DNA of 21,218 nt, taken from the NCBI GenBank assembly GCA_048213135.1, contig PS015179.1:45351-66568 (forward strand). The letters are read 5' to 3'. This stretch comes from Reclinomonas americana ATCC 50394. Taxonomy: Eukaryota > Jakobida > Jakobea > Jakobida. A model generated the notes under the pieces. That model did not search any database and was not told where the DNA came from. It saw nothing but the letters and a program-made list of their open reading frames with translations. Every line of letters starts with the position of its first letter. The first letter of the stretch is position 1. Position numbers and translations under genes: made by a program. Shown one piece after another: positions 9,889-18,441 of the stretch.

Positions 9889-10983
9889 ATGTCATTCACC
9901 GCCCCTCTCATCTGCAAGCTCCTCAACGGTCACAGTGGCGTTGTGTGGTCTGTCGCCATCACTCCCGACGGACAGCGCATTGTGAGTGGGGGCGAAGATG
10001 ACTCGGTGCGCGTGTGGTCACTGGCGAGTGGTGAAGAGGTGCGACGACTGGTGGGGCACACCAGCGAAGTGCTGTCTGTCGCCGTCTCTCCCGACGGTCG
10101 ACACATAGTCAGTGGAAGTGCTGACAAGACCGTGCGGGTGTGGTCTGTGGCGAGTGGCGAGCAGGTGCGACGGTGTGAGGGGCACGATTCATGGGTGGAG
10201 GCGGTCACCGTCACTCCCGATAATCAACACATTGTGAGTGGGAGTGACGACAGGACCGTACGTGTGTGGTCCCTGGCCAGTGGCGAGGAGGTTCGACGGT
10301 TGGAGGGGCACACTGATGAGGTGCACTGTGTCGCAGTCACTCCCGACGGGCAGCATATCGTGAGTGGGAGTGCTGACAAGACTTTGCGTGTGTGGTCACT
10401 GGCGAGTGGGGAAGAAGTGCAGCAGTTGTGGGGACACATCGACACGGTAAAGTCCGTCGTTGTCACTTCCGACGGGCAGTACATAGTAAGTGGAAGTGCT
10501 GACGAGACCGTGCGACTGTGGTCGCTGGCGAGCGGCGAGGAGGTGCGCCAGCTGGTGAGACACACTGAATACGTGCAGTCTGTCGTCGTTTACCCTGGCA
10601 ACCAGTACATTATCAGTGGAAGTGACGACGAGACAGTACGAGTGTCGTCACTGGCCAGTGGTGAGGAAGTGCGACGGTTGGAGGGACGAATCGGAGAGAC
10701 ACGCACTGTTGCCATCTCTCCCGACGGGCAGCACATCGTGAGTGGTGGGGACGACGAGACGGTGCGGGTGTGGTCCACTCCGTGTGGCCTCGCTCAACTG
10801 GAGCTCGATGTGGCGCGGTCGGCCTTGCATGCCGTGCAGGCGATGCAGCGCGAGAGCGCGGTGAACGATGAGGAGGTGCCGGATTCACGATGCCTTCCGG
10901 AGATGGTGCTGCGCTGCTTCATTGTGGAGGAGGCGGCAGTCGTGCTCCATCGTAGCCGCGCCGATCCTGCACAGCGGTTGTGA
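9889..10983 (+). CDS. Seven-bladed WD40 repeat protein B
   Basis: Intronless, 364 aa. Start MSFTAPLICKLLNGH is chosen over the in-frame ATG at 9739 because it aligns with MALTTPLFCNILRGH of the neighbouring paralogue and follows the CT tract. Seven blades of 42 residues have very even spacing, most reading TPDGQHIVSGS-D-TVRVWSLASGEEVRRLEGH, so this copy looks closest to a consensus array. Blade 6 has VRVSS instead of VRVWS, and blades 5 and 6 end in RH and GR. The tail after blade 7 contains GLAQLELDVARSALHAVQAM and RCLPEMVLRCFIVEEAAVVL. One propeller with no catalytic domain implies a scaffold or adaptor of unknown partner. The near-repeated 126-bp DNA unit could misassemble or undergo unequal exchange. 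The next paralogue begins 243 bp downstream on the same strand. Confidence 0.9.
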   Translation: MSFTAPLICKLLNGHSGVVWSVAITPDGQRIVSGGEDDSVRVWSLASGEEVRRLVGHTSEVLSVAVSPDGRHIVSGSADKTVRVWSVASGEQVRRCEGHDSWVEAVTVTPDNQHIVSGSDDRTVRVWSLASGEEVRRLEGHTDEVHCVAVTPDGQHIVSGSADKTLRVWSLASGEEVQQLWGHIDTVKSVVVTSDGQYIVSGSADETVRLWSLASGEEVRQLVRHTEYVQSVVVYPGNQYIISGSDDETVRVSSLASGEEVRRLEGRIGETRTVAISPDGQHIVSGGDDETVRVWSTPCGLAQLELDVARSALHAVQAMQRESAVNDEEVPDSRCLPEMVLRCFIVEEAAVVLHRSRADPAQRL

Positions 10984-11032
10984 GCTGCCGAATTCGAAGG
11001 AAGCGAGTTCTGCTTCCCGGTAGCTGTACAGC

Positions 11033-11038
11033 AATAAA
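11033..11038 (+). terminator. Putative polyadenylation signal of WD40 gene B
   Basis: AATAAA lies 49 nt past the TGA of gene B and is followed by a GT-rich stretch (gttgttgtttctg), the usual arrangement of a eukaryotic poly(A) site. Confidence 0.55.
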
Positions 11039-11188
11039 GTTGTTGTTTCTGAAGGCAGGCAGAGGGGCAAGGTGGTGCGTAGGTTCGTAATGCGAATCCT
11101 GATGGTCTCGCGAGGATAGACCAACTTCGTATGAGCCTGACGTCGGTCCCGATCGCATTACATTATTGATCTCTTGACGATCGCTACG

Positions 11189-11226
11189 CCTTGCCTCTCC
11201 CTCTCTCCCTCTCTCCGCACTCCATC
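11189..11226 (+). promoter_or_regulatory. Pyrimidine tract upstream of WD40 gene C start
   Basis: The run ttgcctctccctctctccct continues to cactccatc immediately before ATG 11227, matching the arrangement at gene B. An upstream in-frame ATG-less extension would translate this tract as Pro/Leu/Ser, which is unlikely to be protein. Confidence 0.4.
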
Positions 11227-12321
11227 ATGGCGCTGACCACTCCTCTCTTCTGCAACATTCTTCGCGGGCACACCAACGGTGTGTGTTCTGTCGCATTCAC
11301 CCCCGACGGACAGCACGTGGTGAGCGGCAGTGATGACAAGAGCGTGCGAGTGTGGCTGCTGGCAAGCGGTGTGGAGGTGCAACGACTGGTGGGACACACT
11401 GACTGGGTGTGGTCTGTCGCCGTCACCCCCGATGGTCTTCACGCGGTCAGTGGAAGCGCGGATGAGACTGTGCGTGTGTGGTCACTGGCGAGTGGCAGAG
11501 AAGAGCGGCAGTTGAAGGGACACACGGCCGCGGTGCTGTCAGTCGCCGTTACTCCCGATAGTCGACACGTGGTGAGTGGGAGTGAGGACCGTACGGTGCG
11601 GGTGTGGCTACTGGCAAGTGGTGAGGAGGTGCGGCGACTGGAGGGTCACACTGCCTGGGTGCAATGCGTGGTCGTCACTCCCGACGGGCAGCATGTCGTG
11701 AGTGGGAGTGTTGACAAGACGGTGCGAGTGTGGTCACTGACGGCAGGCGAAGAGGAGGAGATGCAGCGGATGAAAGGCCCGGGCCTGGTGCAATCGGTGG
11801 CCGTCACTCCCGACGGTCAGCACGTTCTCAGTGGCTGCACCAGGAAAGCGGTGTGTGTGTTTTCTCTGCCCACTGGCCGATTGGTGCGGCGGATGGAGAG
11901 GCACACCCACTGGGTGCGGTCTATCGCCATCACTCTTGACGGCGTGCACGTTGTGAGTGGCAGCCGAGACAAGTCGGTACGCGTGTGGTCGCTGGCGAGT
12001 GGCGAGCAAGTGCAGCTTCTGGAGGGGCACGCGAATGTGGTGCACTCGGTCGCCGTGTCCCCCAATGGCCAGCACATTGCGAGTGCCAGCTCGGATTATA
12101 CAGTGCGCGTGTGGTCCACTGTGCACGGCCTCGCCCAGTTGGAACTCGACGCGTTACGATCGGCCACGTGCACTGTGCAGGAGATGCAGCGGGGAGAGGA
12201 GGAGGAGGAGGAGGAGGAGGTCGAGGTCGTGCATTCTCGTTGCCTGCCAGAGATGGTGCTGCGCTGTTTCATGGTGGAGGAAGCAGAGGTCATCCTGTTC
12301 CGGTGTCACGCGTGTGAGTGA
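11227..12321 (+). CDS. Seven-bladed WD40 repeat protein C
   Basis: Intronless, 364 aa, the same length as WD40 protein B. Start MALTTPLFCNILRGH aligns with B. Blades 1-4, 6 and 7 keep the TPDGQHVVSGS-D-TVRVW pattern. Blade 4 has an acidic insertion (GEEEEMQRM) and ends in GP, and blade 5 is degraded (SGCTRKAVCVFSL). The tail has GLAQLELDALRSATCTVQEM, a run of about ten acidic residues encoded by (GAG)n near 12198-12219, then RCLPEMVLRCFMVEEAEVIL. The tandem position beside B, equal length and shared tail point to local duplication. The Glu run and blade 5 decay are the main differences. A binding platform is the expected role; the partner is unknown. It converges on the minus-strand gene ending at 12446, 124 bp away. 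Confidence 0.9.
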   Translation: MALTTPLFCNILRGHTNGVCSVAFTPDGQHVVSGSDDKSVRVWLLASGVEVQRLVGHTDWVWSVAVTPDGLHAVSGSADETVRVWSLASGREERQLKGHTAAVLSVAVTPDSRHVVSGSEDRTVRVWLLASGEEVRRLEGHTAWVQCVVVTPDGQHVVSGSVDKTVRVWSLTAGEEEEMQRMKGPGLVQSVAVTPDGQHVLSGCTRKAVCVFSLPTGRLVRRMERHTHWVRSIAITLDGVHVVSGSRDKSVRVWSLASGEQVQLLEGHANVVHSVAVSPNGQHIASASSDYTVRVWSTVHGLAQLELDALRSATCTVQEMQRGEEEEEEEEVEVVHSRCLPEMVLRCFMVEEAEVILFRCHACE

Positions 12322-12445
12322 TGGTGACAGCGACAGCAGCTGCAGATGCCCCGCTGCGCTGTTCTTTCGTATGTAGTTGGGCTCCTTGAATGCAGCGCAT
12401 CCCTCTTGCTATCCCTGTTGACGTTTGCAATTGGCTTCATGCAGA

Positions 12446-13280
12446 TCAGTCTTGCAACTCCATTCTGTAGCCGGTAAAAACGGTGGGAGCGCGCAAAAAT
12501 CCCCAGTCTACGTCCTCGTCGCAGACACAGTGGGCGCCCCAGAGGTGCAGTAGCCGGGGGCAGAAACGAGAGAAGCCGACGTCGTTCATCGAGGTCCTTT
12601 GCCGACGGCAACTCATCGGAGGTCGGCGACATGTACAGGCGCTGGGCTGCACATGAGCACCACTGACAAGCCCAAGTCAGCACAACTGACGTAGCTATTC
12701 AAACCTGCAGGATCTGTCATCGAGAACACCTGGCGAACGACAAGAGACGGGTCTGACGACGCGTCGGGGGCCAAATCAATCGCGATCGAATTCTTATCGA
12801 AGAGATACCCAGTCCACGTTCCGAGTGCCACCGGGTGTGGCACAAGCTGGTTGGTCAGCGGGTGGAGTTTGTAGACGTGATATGCGCCAGGGGCAGTGGA
12901 TGCCAGGTCGTCACTCTGCTTGAGGTTGTGAAGCACGGCACATGCATGCAGCACAAGTCGCGTGCTGTCCGTCTTGAAGGCACCGCTAAAGTACAGCGTG
13001 TCGTTGTTGATGCCAGGGACGATGGCCATCCGCGCGGCGGTGAACTTATAAAGAGGACACTTCTCTTCACAACATCATCGACATCAAGAAGTTGACGGCT
13101 GGCGCTCCATACCTCGTTACTCGGCTCCGCCGTGTCACACACTGCGCCCAAGTGACAGCGCACGCTGCAAGCCCGGCGGGCGACTTTGATCATTTCGCGC
13201 ACGGTGGTTGCGCCATGAGCGATGTTGCTGTAGACGATCTGTTGAGACTCATCCCAAGGCTTCTTCGCCGTGGACGTCAT
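12446..13280 (-). CDS. Unknown protein, three exons
   Basis: On the minus strand, exons 13280-13113, 13062-12653 and 12596-12446 join in phase, giving about 242 aa. The introns are 50 nt (donor GTATGG at 13112) and 56 nt (donor GTGCAG at 12652, acceptor CAAAG). The start is MTSTAKKPWDESQQIVYSNI; the middle reads CPLYKFTAARMAIVPGINND and GTWTGYLFDKNSIAIDLAPD; the C-terminus reads RFCPRLLHLWGAHCVCDEDV and ends TGYRMELQD. The even spread of hydrophobic and charged residues, unlike the frame shadows, supports real coding in all three exons. No signal peptide, transmembrane segment or known motif is visible, and I do not recognise the family. Both introns lack strong consensus ends, so boundaries may shift; a frame-disrupted pseudogene is the alternative. 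It is divergent from the gene at 13479. Confidence 0.55.
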
Positions 13281-13478
13281 GCCTATGTGTGCGCTCAACT
13301 CGCGCGTCGGAACTTCAACACGATTACGGTTGTCCTGCCAGCGTCTCCTCGTGCTCCACTCGCACTCGTCACTCGGTACTTGCTCCTCCTCCTCTTCCTC
13401 CTCCTCCTCCTCCTCCCACCTTCATCATCATCGCCATCGCCGTCGACGGAGTGAGTGTGTGCACAAAGAGTTGGCGAC
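13281..13478. promoter_or_regulatory. Divergent intergenic region between unknown gene and depolymerase-like gene
   Basis: About 200 bp separates the two opposed start codons and probably holds both promoters. A CT-rich block, 13381-13440 (cttcctcctcctcctcctcc), lies in the middle. It reads as pyrimidine tract for the plus-strand gene and purine tract for the minus-strand gene. No TATA box is evident. Confidence 0.4.
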
Positions 13479-15245
13479 ATGCCGAGCATGACGTGTGCGC
13501 GCGCCCTCACACTCATCGCTGTGCTGGCTGCCATGGCCTGCATCAGTGCTGCATCAGATGGCGGGCGACTCCGTTGCGCAAGCAGCAGCACTCACTCTCC
13601 TCTGCACACTGAACTCACTCATGCACACAACACAACAGCCCTTCTGTCAATCGACACCGAGGCAGTCACGGTGAGTGGACTCGGCGGAGGTGCCTTCATG
13701 GCCGTACAGTTCCACGTGGCATTCAGTCGATGTTGCGTTGCTGCTTGTGATTGGACTGGCGACGCACACTTGCTGAGGGAGATGTGATGATGCAGTGGTT
13801 CGTGGTGTCGGTGCCTTTGCCGGAGGGCCGTACTATTGTGCGCGTGACAAGTCCACGTTTTCATTGATCAACGACTGCTTGCTGGTGTGCGATGCAGGAA
13901 GAAGGGAGGGCCTGTTGCTCGCTCACTCACTCTTCCGTCTTTCGGCAGGCGACCAGCATCGATGTGCAGAGCCTCATCGACAGCACGGATTCATTTGCGC
14001 GACAGGGGTACATCGACAAGCCGGCGAATATGACGGGCTCGTATGTGTATGTGTATCACGGCGCGTTGGACAGCGTGATGCCGGGCTGTTGCGTGGATTC
14101 CTTGGCGATCTAGTGTGTTCTGTCAGCTCACTCACCTGTTGCATTTTCCAGCGGTTTCGCAAGCGCTCTCCGACTATTATCGTGTGGGCTTCAACCTGAA
14201 TGTGACGACGCAGTTCAGCACGCCCAGTGAGCACTGTGTGCCGACGGTGCCGCTGCCGGGCCAGACGCTGCATCGGTGCCAATATCTCGGAGCGCCGTTT
14301 GTGAACAGCTGCAATCTGGTGCGTCTCTCTCCCTCTCCCTCCCTCTCCCTCTCTGCCTCTGATCCCCTTTACGTGCAGGATGGAGTCGGCGACATGTTCC
14401 GCAAGGTCTACGCCAACCACGACCTGTTGCCGGCGACCAGTCCCAACAACAACAATGTTGCGTCCATGTTCCCACCCTTGCCACACGACACTCTTGCGTT
14501 AGACTCACGCCTTGCGCGGCGCAGATTTTCATCTTTGACCAGGGCTACTACGCTAAATCACCGACCGTGCACGGTCTCGCAGCTCAGGGTTACTACTACG
14601 TTCCCACGCCATGTCTTGGTGGCAAGACGAGTTGCGTGTGCAAACGAATGTGAATGCATGCGCGTGTGGTGCTCTCTCTCTCTGACCCGTTGTGTGTTTC
14701 CATACAAAAGAGTGCCGCCTGCATGTGGCGTTCCATGGCTGCGGCCAGTCGTCGGCGCAAGTCGGCACATCATTCATTGTCGACACTGTTGCGTGATGCT
14801 GCCGGGCTAGTGTGTTGCTCCAACCGCCGTTGACGTTTTTTCGGCGCAGAGCTACAATCGCTGGGCCGAGGCCAACAGGATTGTGATCTTGTATCCGCAA
14901 GCGGCTCCGACTGCCGACGAGAATCCGCAGGCGTGCTTCGACTTTTGGGGGTTCACTGGACCCGAGTACGCCTACCGAACGGGAATCCACATGAATGCCA
15001 CGGCGGGCATGCTGTCGGATTTGATTGGCGAGCGGGTGAACCAAGATGACGACGCGATCGATCTAGTGACGCTGGCGGCACAGGAGGTCTACTCACGCGA
15101 GCGGGAGACTGGCAATTCGTCGCCTGCAGCCTCTACATCGTCGACGTCACCACCATCCGAGGAGGTGGTGCAACAGAGACCACCACCGCGTCAGCGCCAG
15201 CGGGCGCGACGGAATCGATACTTGCGAAGCGAGCGAAGACCGTAA
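13479..15245 (+). CDS. Secreted PHB-depolymerase-like alpha/beta-hydrolase, nucleophile Ser replaced
   Basis: Eight exons: 13479-13731, 13796-13884, 13949-14087, 14152-14318, 14379-14456, 14525-14630, 14711-14787, 14850-15245; 434 aa. A signal peptide (LTLIAVLAAMACISAA) opens the protein. Family landmarks follow in order: VSGLGGGAFMAVQFHVAFS, GVGAFAGGPYYCA, HGALDSVM, STPSEHC, YYYVPTPC, LHVAFHGCGQSSAQ, YNRWAEANRIVILYPQ, CFDFWGFTGPEYA. In polyhydroxybutyrate depolymerases and related esterases the lipase box is G-L-S-x-G with a Ser nucleophile, an Asp after the G-x-x-D turn and a His in SEHxF. Here Asp155 and His188 are in place, but residue 69 is Gly (GGC at 13683). The protein may bind a polymer without cleaving it, use another residue, or reflect a base error. 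A Ser/Arg/Pro-rich tail of about 80 residues is added. Five of seven introns begin GTTGCG. A stop 54 bp before the SPO11 stop makes the pair convergent. Confidence 0.88.
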
Positions 15246-15299
15246 GACCGAAATCAGTAGTGTGTATGTGAAGTGTTTTGTTGTTATTGCTGTGAGCGT

Positions 15300-17065
15300 T
15301 CACCACAATTCGTCAAGGAAGGGATACGACCAATCGACGCCTTCGGCCACCGGAGAGTTTTCGCGAATCTCGCGAATCTTGAGAGGGAGGTAGGTGCTGG
15401 CAAGGAAGTCGGCGTGCAGTGTCACGAGCGATTGGATCTCCACCTTGGTGCGATGGCCCTTCATGGCCTCCAGTTGTGGTCTGCGGAGTTTGCGCGTGGT
15501 GAGCAATGTGGTGACGAAGTGGATTGTTGTGTACGCAACGTCCACATGTTGGGCTCGGGAAGCAACCGCAGCTTCTCCTCCAGCACGGTGCACCGTCGGT
15601 CGTCGTGCGCCGTGAATGGTGCGATGCTGTCGTCCTCGATGCCGAGCCTGGTGTTCCATGGTGTGAGCAAATGGTGAGGTGTGCACTGCAAGGAGTCCAC
15701 GCAACTCGTGGATTTCGCTCGGAAGCACTCCGATCCATTCGAGCCGTGGCGCTGCGCACCCTTCGTAGCTCGCCACCTGGGTGCACACACACATGCAAGT
15801 GAGCTGGTGCCTATATGCGGTGGTGATTGTCGCACGACGCAACCGTGGATCCGTGCGCATACATCAGCGCAATGTCCATGCCGAACGGGTCGGCGTCGGT
15901 GAGCACATACACCGACGTCTCCGCCATCTCCACACAGATGCGCTGCAGGAGCCAGCGACAGGCATTGTCTGGGTAGCCGCGCCCTGTGATGAGCACGCAC
16001 GGTGCGTGCGTGGCGCAAAAGTCGAGCTCCAGCAGCTTGCAAAAGGTGGCGTGGTCCTCCACCACCAACACAAATGAGGCCTCGCCCGCCACCTCGTAGG
16101 CTTTCATCATTGCAGAGTTAGCATGCAGTGTGCGCACCGTATTCTGCCTACCACTCACCATCACTGAAGCGGCTGTCGACCAGTGTTCCCTGCCGCGGCG
16201 ATCGGTGAGCACATACACTCATGTGCGTGGTGGTGGTTGTCGCACGCACCTGCGGATTCGACGTGCAGTCCACCAGTTCGCCATTCTCGTCGCGCCAAAA
16301 GAGTGAGCCGTACACAAGACTGCGCGGTGCTCCAATCTGCGTGGTGTAAGCAGGAGCGGCAAACTACAGCAGCTCGGCACGGCGCAGCGCAACAATATTG
16401 AGCGTGTGTCTCGGGACGCCAAACAGCGCGCACACATCCTCCACGGCCTCGTTCACCACATGTTGCGAGTTGAACAGGTGGGTGTGCTGGTAGTAGATCT
16501 CTCTGGGGTGCGGCACACAGAGATGAGCGACAGGCGTGTTGCTGTTCTGTGCAAAATGTACACGCACCGTTTCGAGCAAACTGTGCCCGCGCGCAGTTGT
16601 CTGAACATGGCAGCCATGACGGCAAACACGGCAGCTGTGCGTGCGCTCGTCAGACAAACGACTGTGTCACACAGAGGCAGGGCACACACACATACCCATT
16701 CGTCGCAGACCACGCGAAGAAGTCGGCACACATCGCGACACAATTTCCTGCGCACCAGTCCACTCGAATCGTTCACTTTGGTCGGAAAATCTGTCTCCTT
16801 CCGCAGACACCAACTTCAGCTCACATATGCACACACATGAGTTGCTCACACCACTCTCAAGTAAGACGCACCGCACATTGGCAATAGCGCGTCTGTCGGG
16901 GATCACCAAACGCGGACACTCATTGCGCGCAAGAGTCTCCACAAACCACTCACAGACAAGTCGAATTCGTTGCATATTGAGTGCGCGTGTGTCGTGCACA
17001 TCAAGCGCATACTCCTCTTCTGCGGCAACATGCACAGTTGTCTCGTGAGACTGCCCGCTCTCCAT
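15300..17065 (-). CDS. SPO11: SPO11, meiotic topoisomerase VI A-like DNA cleavage enzyme
   Basis: Minus-strand exons: 17065-16855, 16790-16692, 16634-16568, 16502-16394, 16336-16250, 16189-16159, 16100-15844, 15776-15706, 15647-15540, 15480-15300; all phases close, 406 aa. The N-terminal helix reads VCEWFVETLARNECPRLVIP. The winged-helix 5Y-CAP domain has CSKREIYYQHTHLFNSQ, with the catalytic tyrosine expected at the second Tyr (Y130). The Toprim domain has FVLVVEDHATF (Glu216), APCVLITGRGYPD and DADPFG (Asp270, Asp272), the Mg-binding acidic set. The C-terminal part includes WIGVLPSEIHELGIEDDSI and ADFLASTYLPLKI. SPO11 makes the programmed double-strand breaks that start meiotic recombination, staying covalently on the 5' ends through tyrosine. 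Every key residue is present, so it looks functional and implies a sexual cycle. Four introns begin GTTGCG. Confidence 0.95.
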
Positions 17066-17083
17066 TACCCACAGAGACAACGA

Positions 17084-17101
17084 TTGGTTGGTTGGTTGGT
17101 T
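17084..17101. repeat. (TTGG)n tetranucleotide between two minus-strand genes
   Basis: Four and a half TTGG units lie in the 52 bp between the SPO11 start codon and the stop of the upstream gene. On the minus strand they read CCAA repeats followed by CCAAT, so the repeat may double as a SPO11 promoter element. That role is inferred from position only. Confidence 0.6.
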
Positions 17102-17117
17102 GAATCGCACCACAACT

Positions 17118-17948
17118 TCAATTGGCCGCACTGGCCTGCAGTCCGGCCATGAATGTTCGCCCGGCACGCAGCTGAGCGGCCTCGGTGAAGCGAGCACCAG
17201 TGTACTCCATGACGATGGCGGTCAGCTGGTACCAGTGACCGCCGAACCGGAACGTTGTCGCCATTGCCTGTGCGAGACGATTTACATCGCCGACAGCTAC
17301 TGGCGGCATCCACACGAGTGGTCTGCAGTACACATCGCTCATATTCCTCATCGCCATCGGCGTGTACCGCAGGACACGGCTCAATGAACATGCAGAGGCG
17401 ACTGAAATCGTGCGCCAGCTGCACTTCGTCGACTCGCCACTTGCCGACAAACGAATACAAGACGTGTTTCAGCGCGGTGGCGTCTTGCTGCAGCTCGGAG
17501 AACTCGTCGGCGACCTGCTTGGCGATTGTAGTGAGACAAGCGGCAGCAGACGAGGAAGAACGTCGACAAGAAGACCTCGCTGAGCAACTTGACAGCCATG
17601 AACGGCGCCACAAACGGCAGCTCCGCGTGCGAATGGACTTGCCACTGCGGCGCACTCGAGGCCAGTCGCTGATGGCACGCGTACCACTCACTGCCACCAC
17701 CATCAACAAGAGGAACGGGAAGCTGGCCAAGGAGAGATCAATGAGTGGAGGCGCAGACCTTGTCAAGGATCGTGTGACGCAACTGCTTGCGACACCGCCC
17801 AGTTCGCCAGCGCTGTCATTGTGCGACGCATAGCTCGCGGCTGCCATGTCGCTGCCGCAGCTGCTGCCTCCAGCTGGCGGTCATTCGGCGCCGGAATTCC
17901 ACGCTCCTCGAGCCACGCTCTCACTGCCACATCGCCGTCACCGCCCTC
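17118..17948 (-). CDS. Unknown protein, five or more exons, 5' end unresolved
   Basis: Minus-strand exons 17948-17784, 17722-17692, 17637-17576, 17517-17378 and 17322-17118 keep one phase over 200 residues to the TGA at 17118. Their introns are 61, 54, 58 and 55 nt, the first starting GTTGCG. The product reads VRAWLEERGIPAPNDRQLEA, then an Ala run, LPVPLVDGGG, HSHAELPFVAPFMAVKLLSE, QVADEFSELQQDATALKHVL and FRFGGHWYQLTAIVMEYTGA. It appears mixed alpha-helical; I do not recognise the family. Directly upstream and in frame the sequence could read LVLALAIALSLTCTQ, a convincing signal-peptide core, but no ATG precedes it. The same bases could equally be the polypyrimidine end of an intron closing at CAG 17949, with the true start further up. 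The stop lies 52 bp before the SPO11 start. Confidence 0.55.
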
Positions 17949-18196
17949 CTGCGTGCACGTGAGTGAGAGGGCGATGGCGAGGGCGAGGACGAGGGGAGAG
18001 GGGCGAGGGGAGAGGGGAGAGGGAGAGGGGAGAGAGTAATTTTCTGCTCTTTCTCTCTCTCTCTCTCGTCAGAGTTTCTGTCTATCCTGTCCTCACTCGC
18101 CCCTGCGTTCTGTAGCTTCTTTTTCTTCTTCTTTTTCTTCTCTTCTTCTTCTTCTTCTTCTTCTTCTTCTTCTTCTTCTTCTCTTCTTCTTCTTCT

Positions 18197-18244
<48 letters not shown>

Positions 18245-18441
18245 GTCATCAAAGTTCTCGCTCCGATCTCTCGCATTCTTTCTCGTCCTTCTCCCGACCC
18301 CCTTTCCTTCAACCTTTCTCCCGCCCTCTCCCTCCCTCCCTCCCTCCCTTTCTCCTCACTCCCACCTTATCATTTCTCGACGACGACATTAGGAAAAACG
18401 CAGTGAAACGGTCACCATTTACAGTACACTTTCTCTCACCA
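17949..18441. other. Divergent polypyrimidine/polypurine intergenic region
   Basis: Contains G/A-rich sequence (17960-18035), then C/T-rich sequence to about 18360, between the unknown minus-strand gene and the CE2-type gene. It should hold both promoters and perhaps the missing 5' exon of the minus-strand gene. Open frames here are low-complexity Arg/Glu/Lys or Ser translations and are not accepted. Confidence 0.5.
18040..18241. repeat. (TTC)n and (CT)n microsatellites
   Basis: A run of TTC trinucleotides (about 18118-18200, with one CTC interruption) passes directly into about 20 CT units ending at 18241; a shorter CT run precedes it at 18050-18067. The strand is nearly pure pyrimidine for over 100 bases. 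Such mirror-capable tracts can form triplex DNA and vary in length. Confidence 0.9.

Noticed and set aside
11040-11226. Possible tRNA gene near ggttcgtaatgcgaatcc
   Set aside because: No acceptor stem, D-arm or anticodon arm can be paired around the T-loop-like string on either strand.
17065-17847. Single continuous minus-strand frame as one 260-aa protein
   Set aside because: Coding-like segments switch frame at splice-like sites. The intron model gives a coherent protein, whereas this frame turns Arg/Ser-rich in the intervals.
18082-18312. Minus-strand frame of Arg/Glu/Lys repeats
   Set aside because: It is pure translation of the (CT)n/(TTC)n microsatellite.
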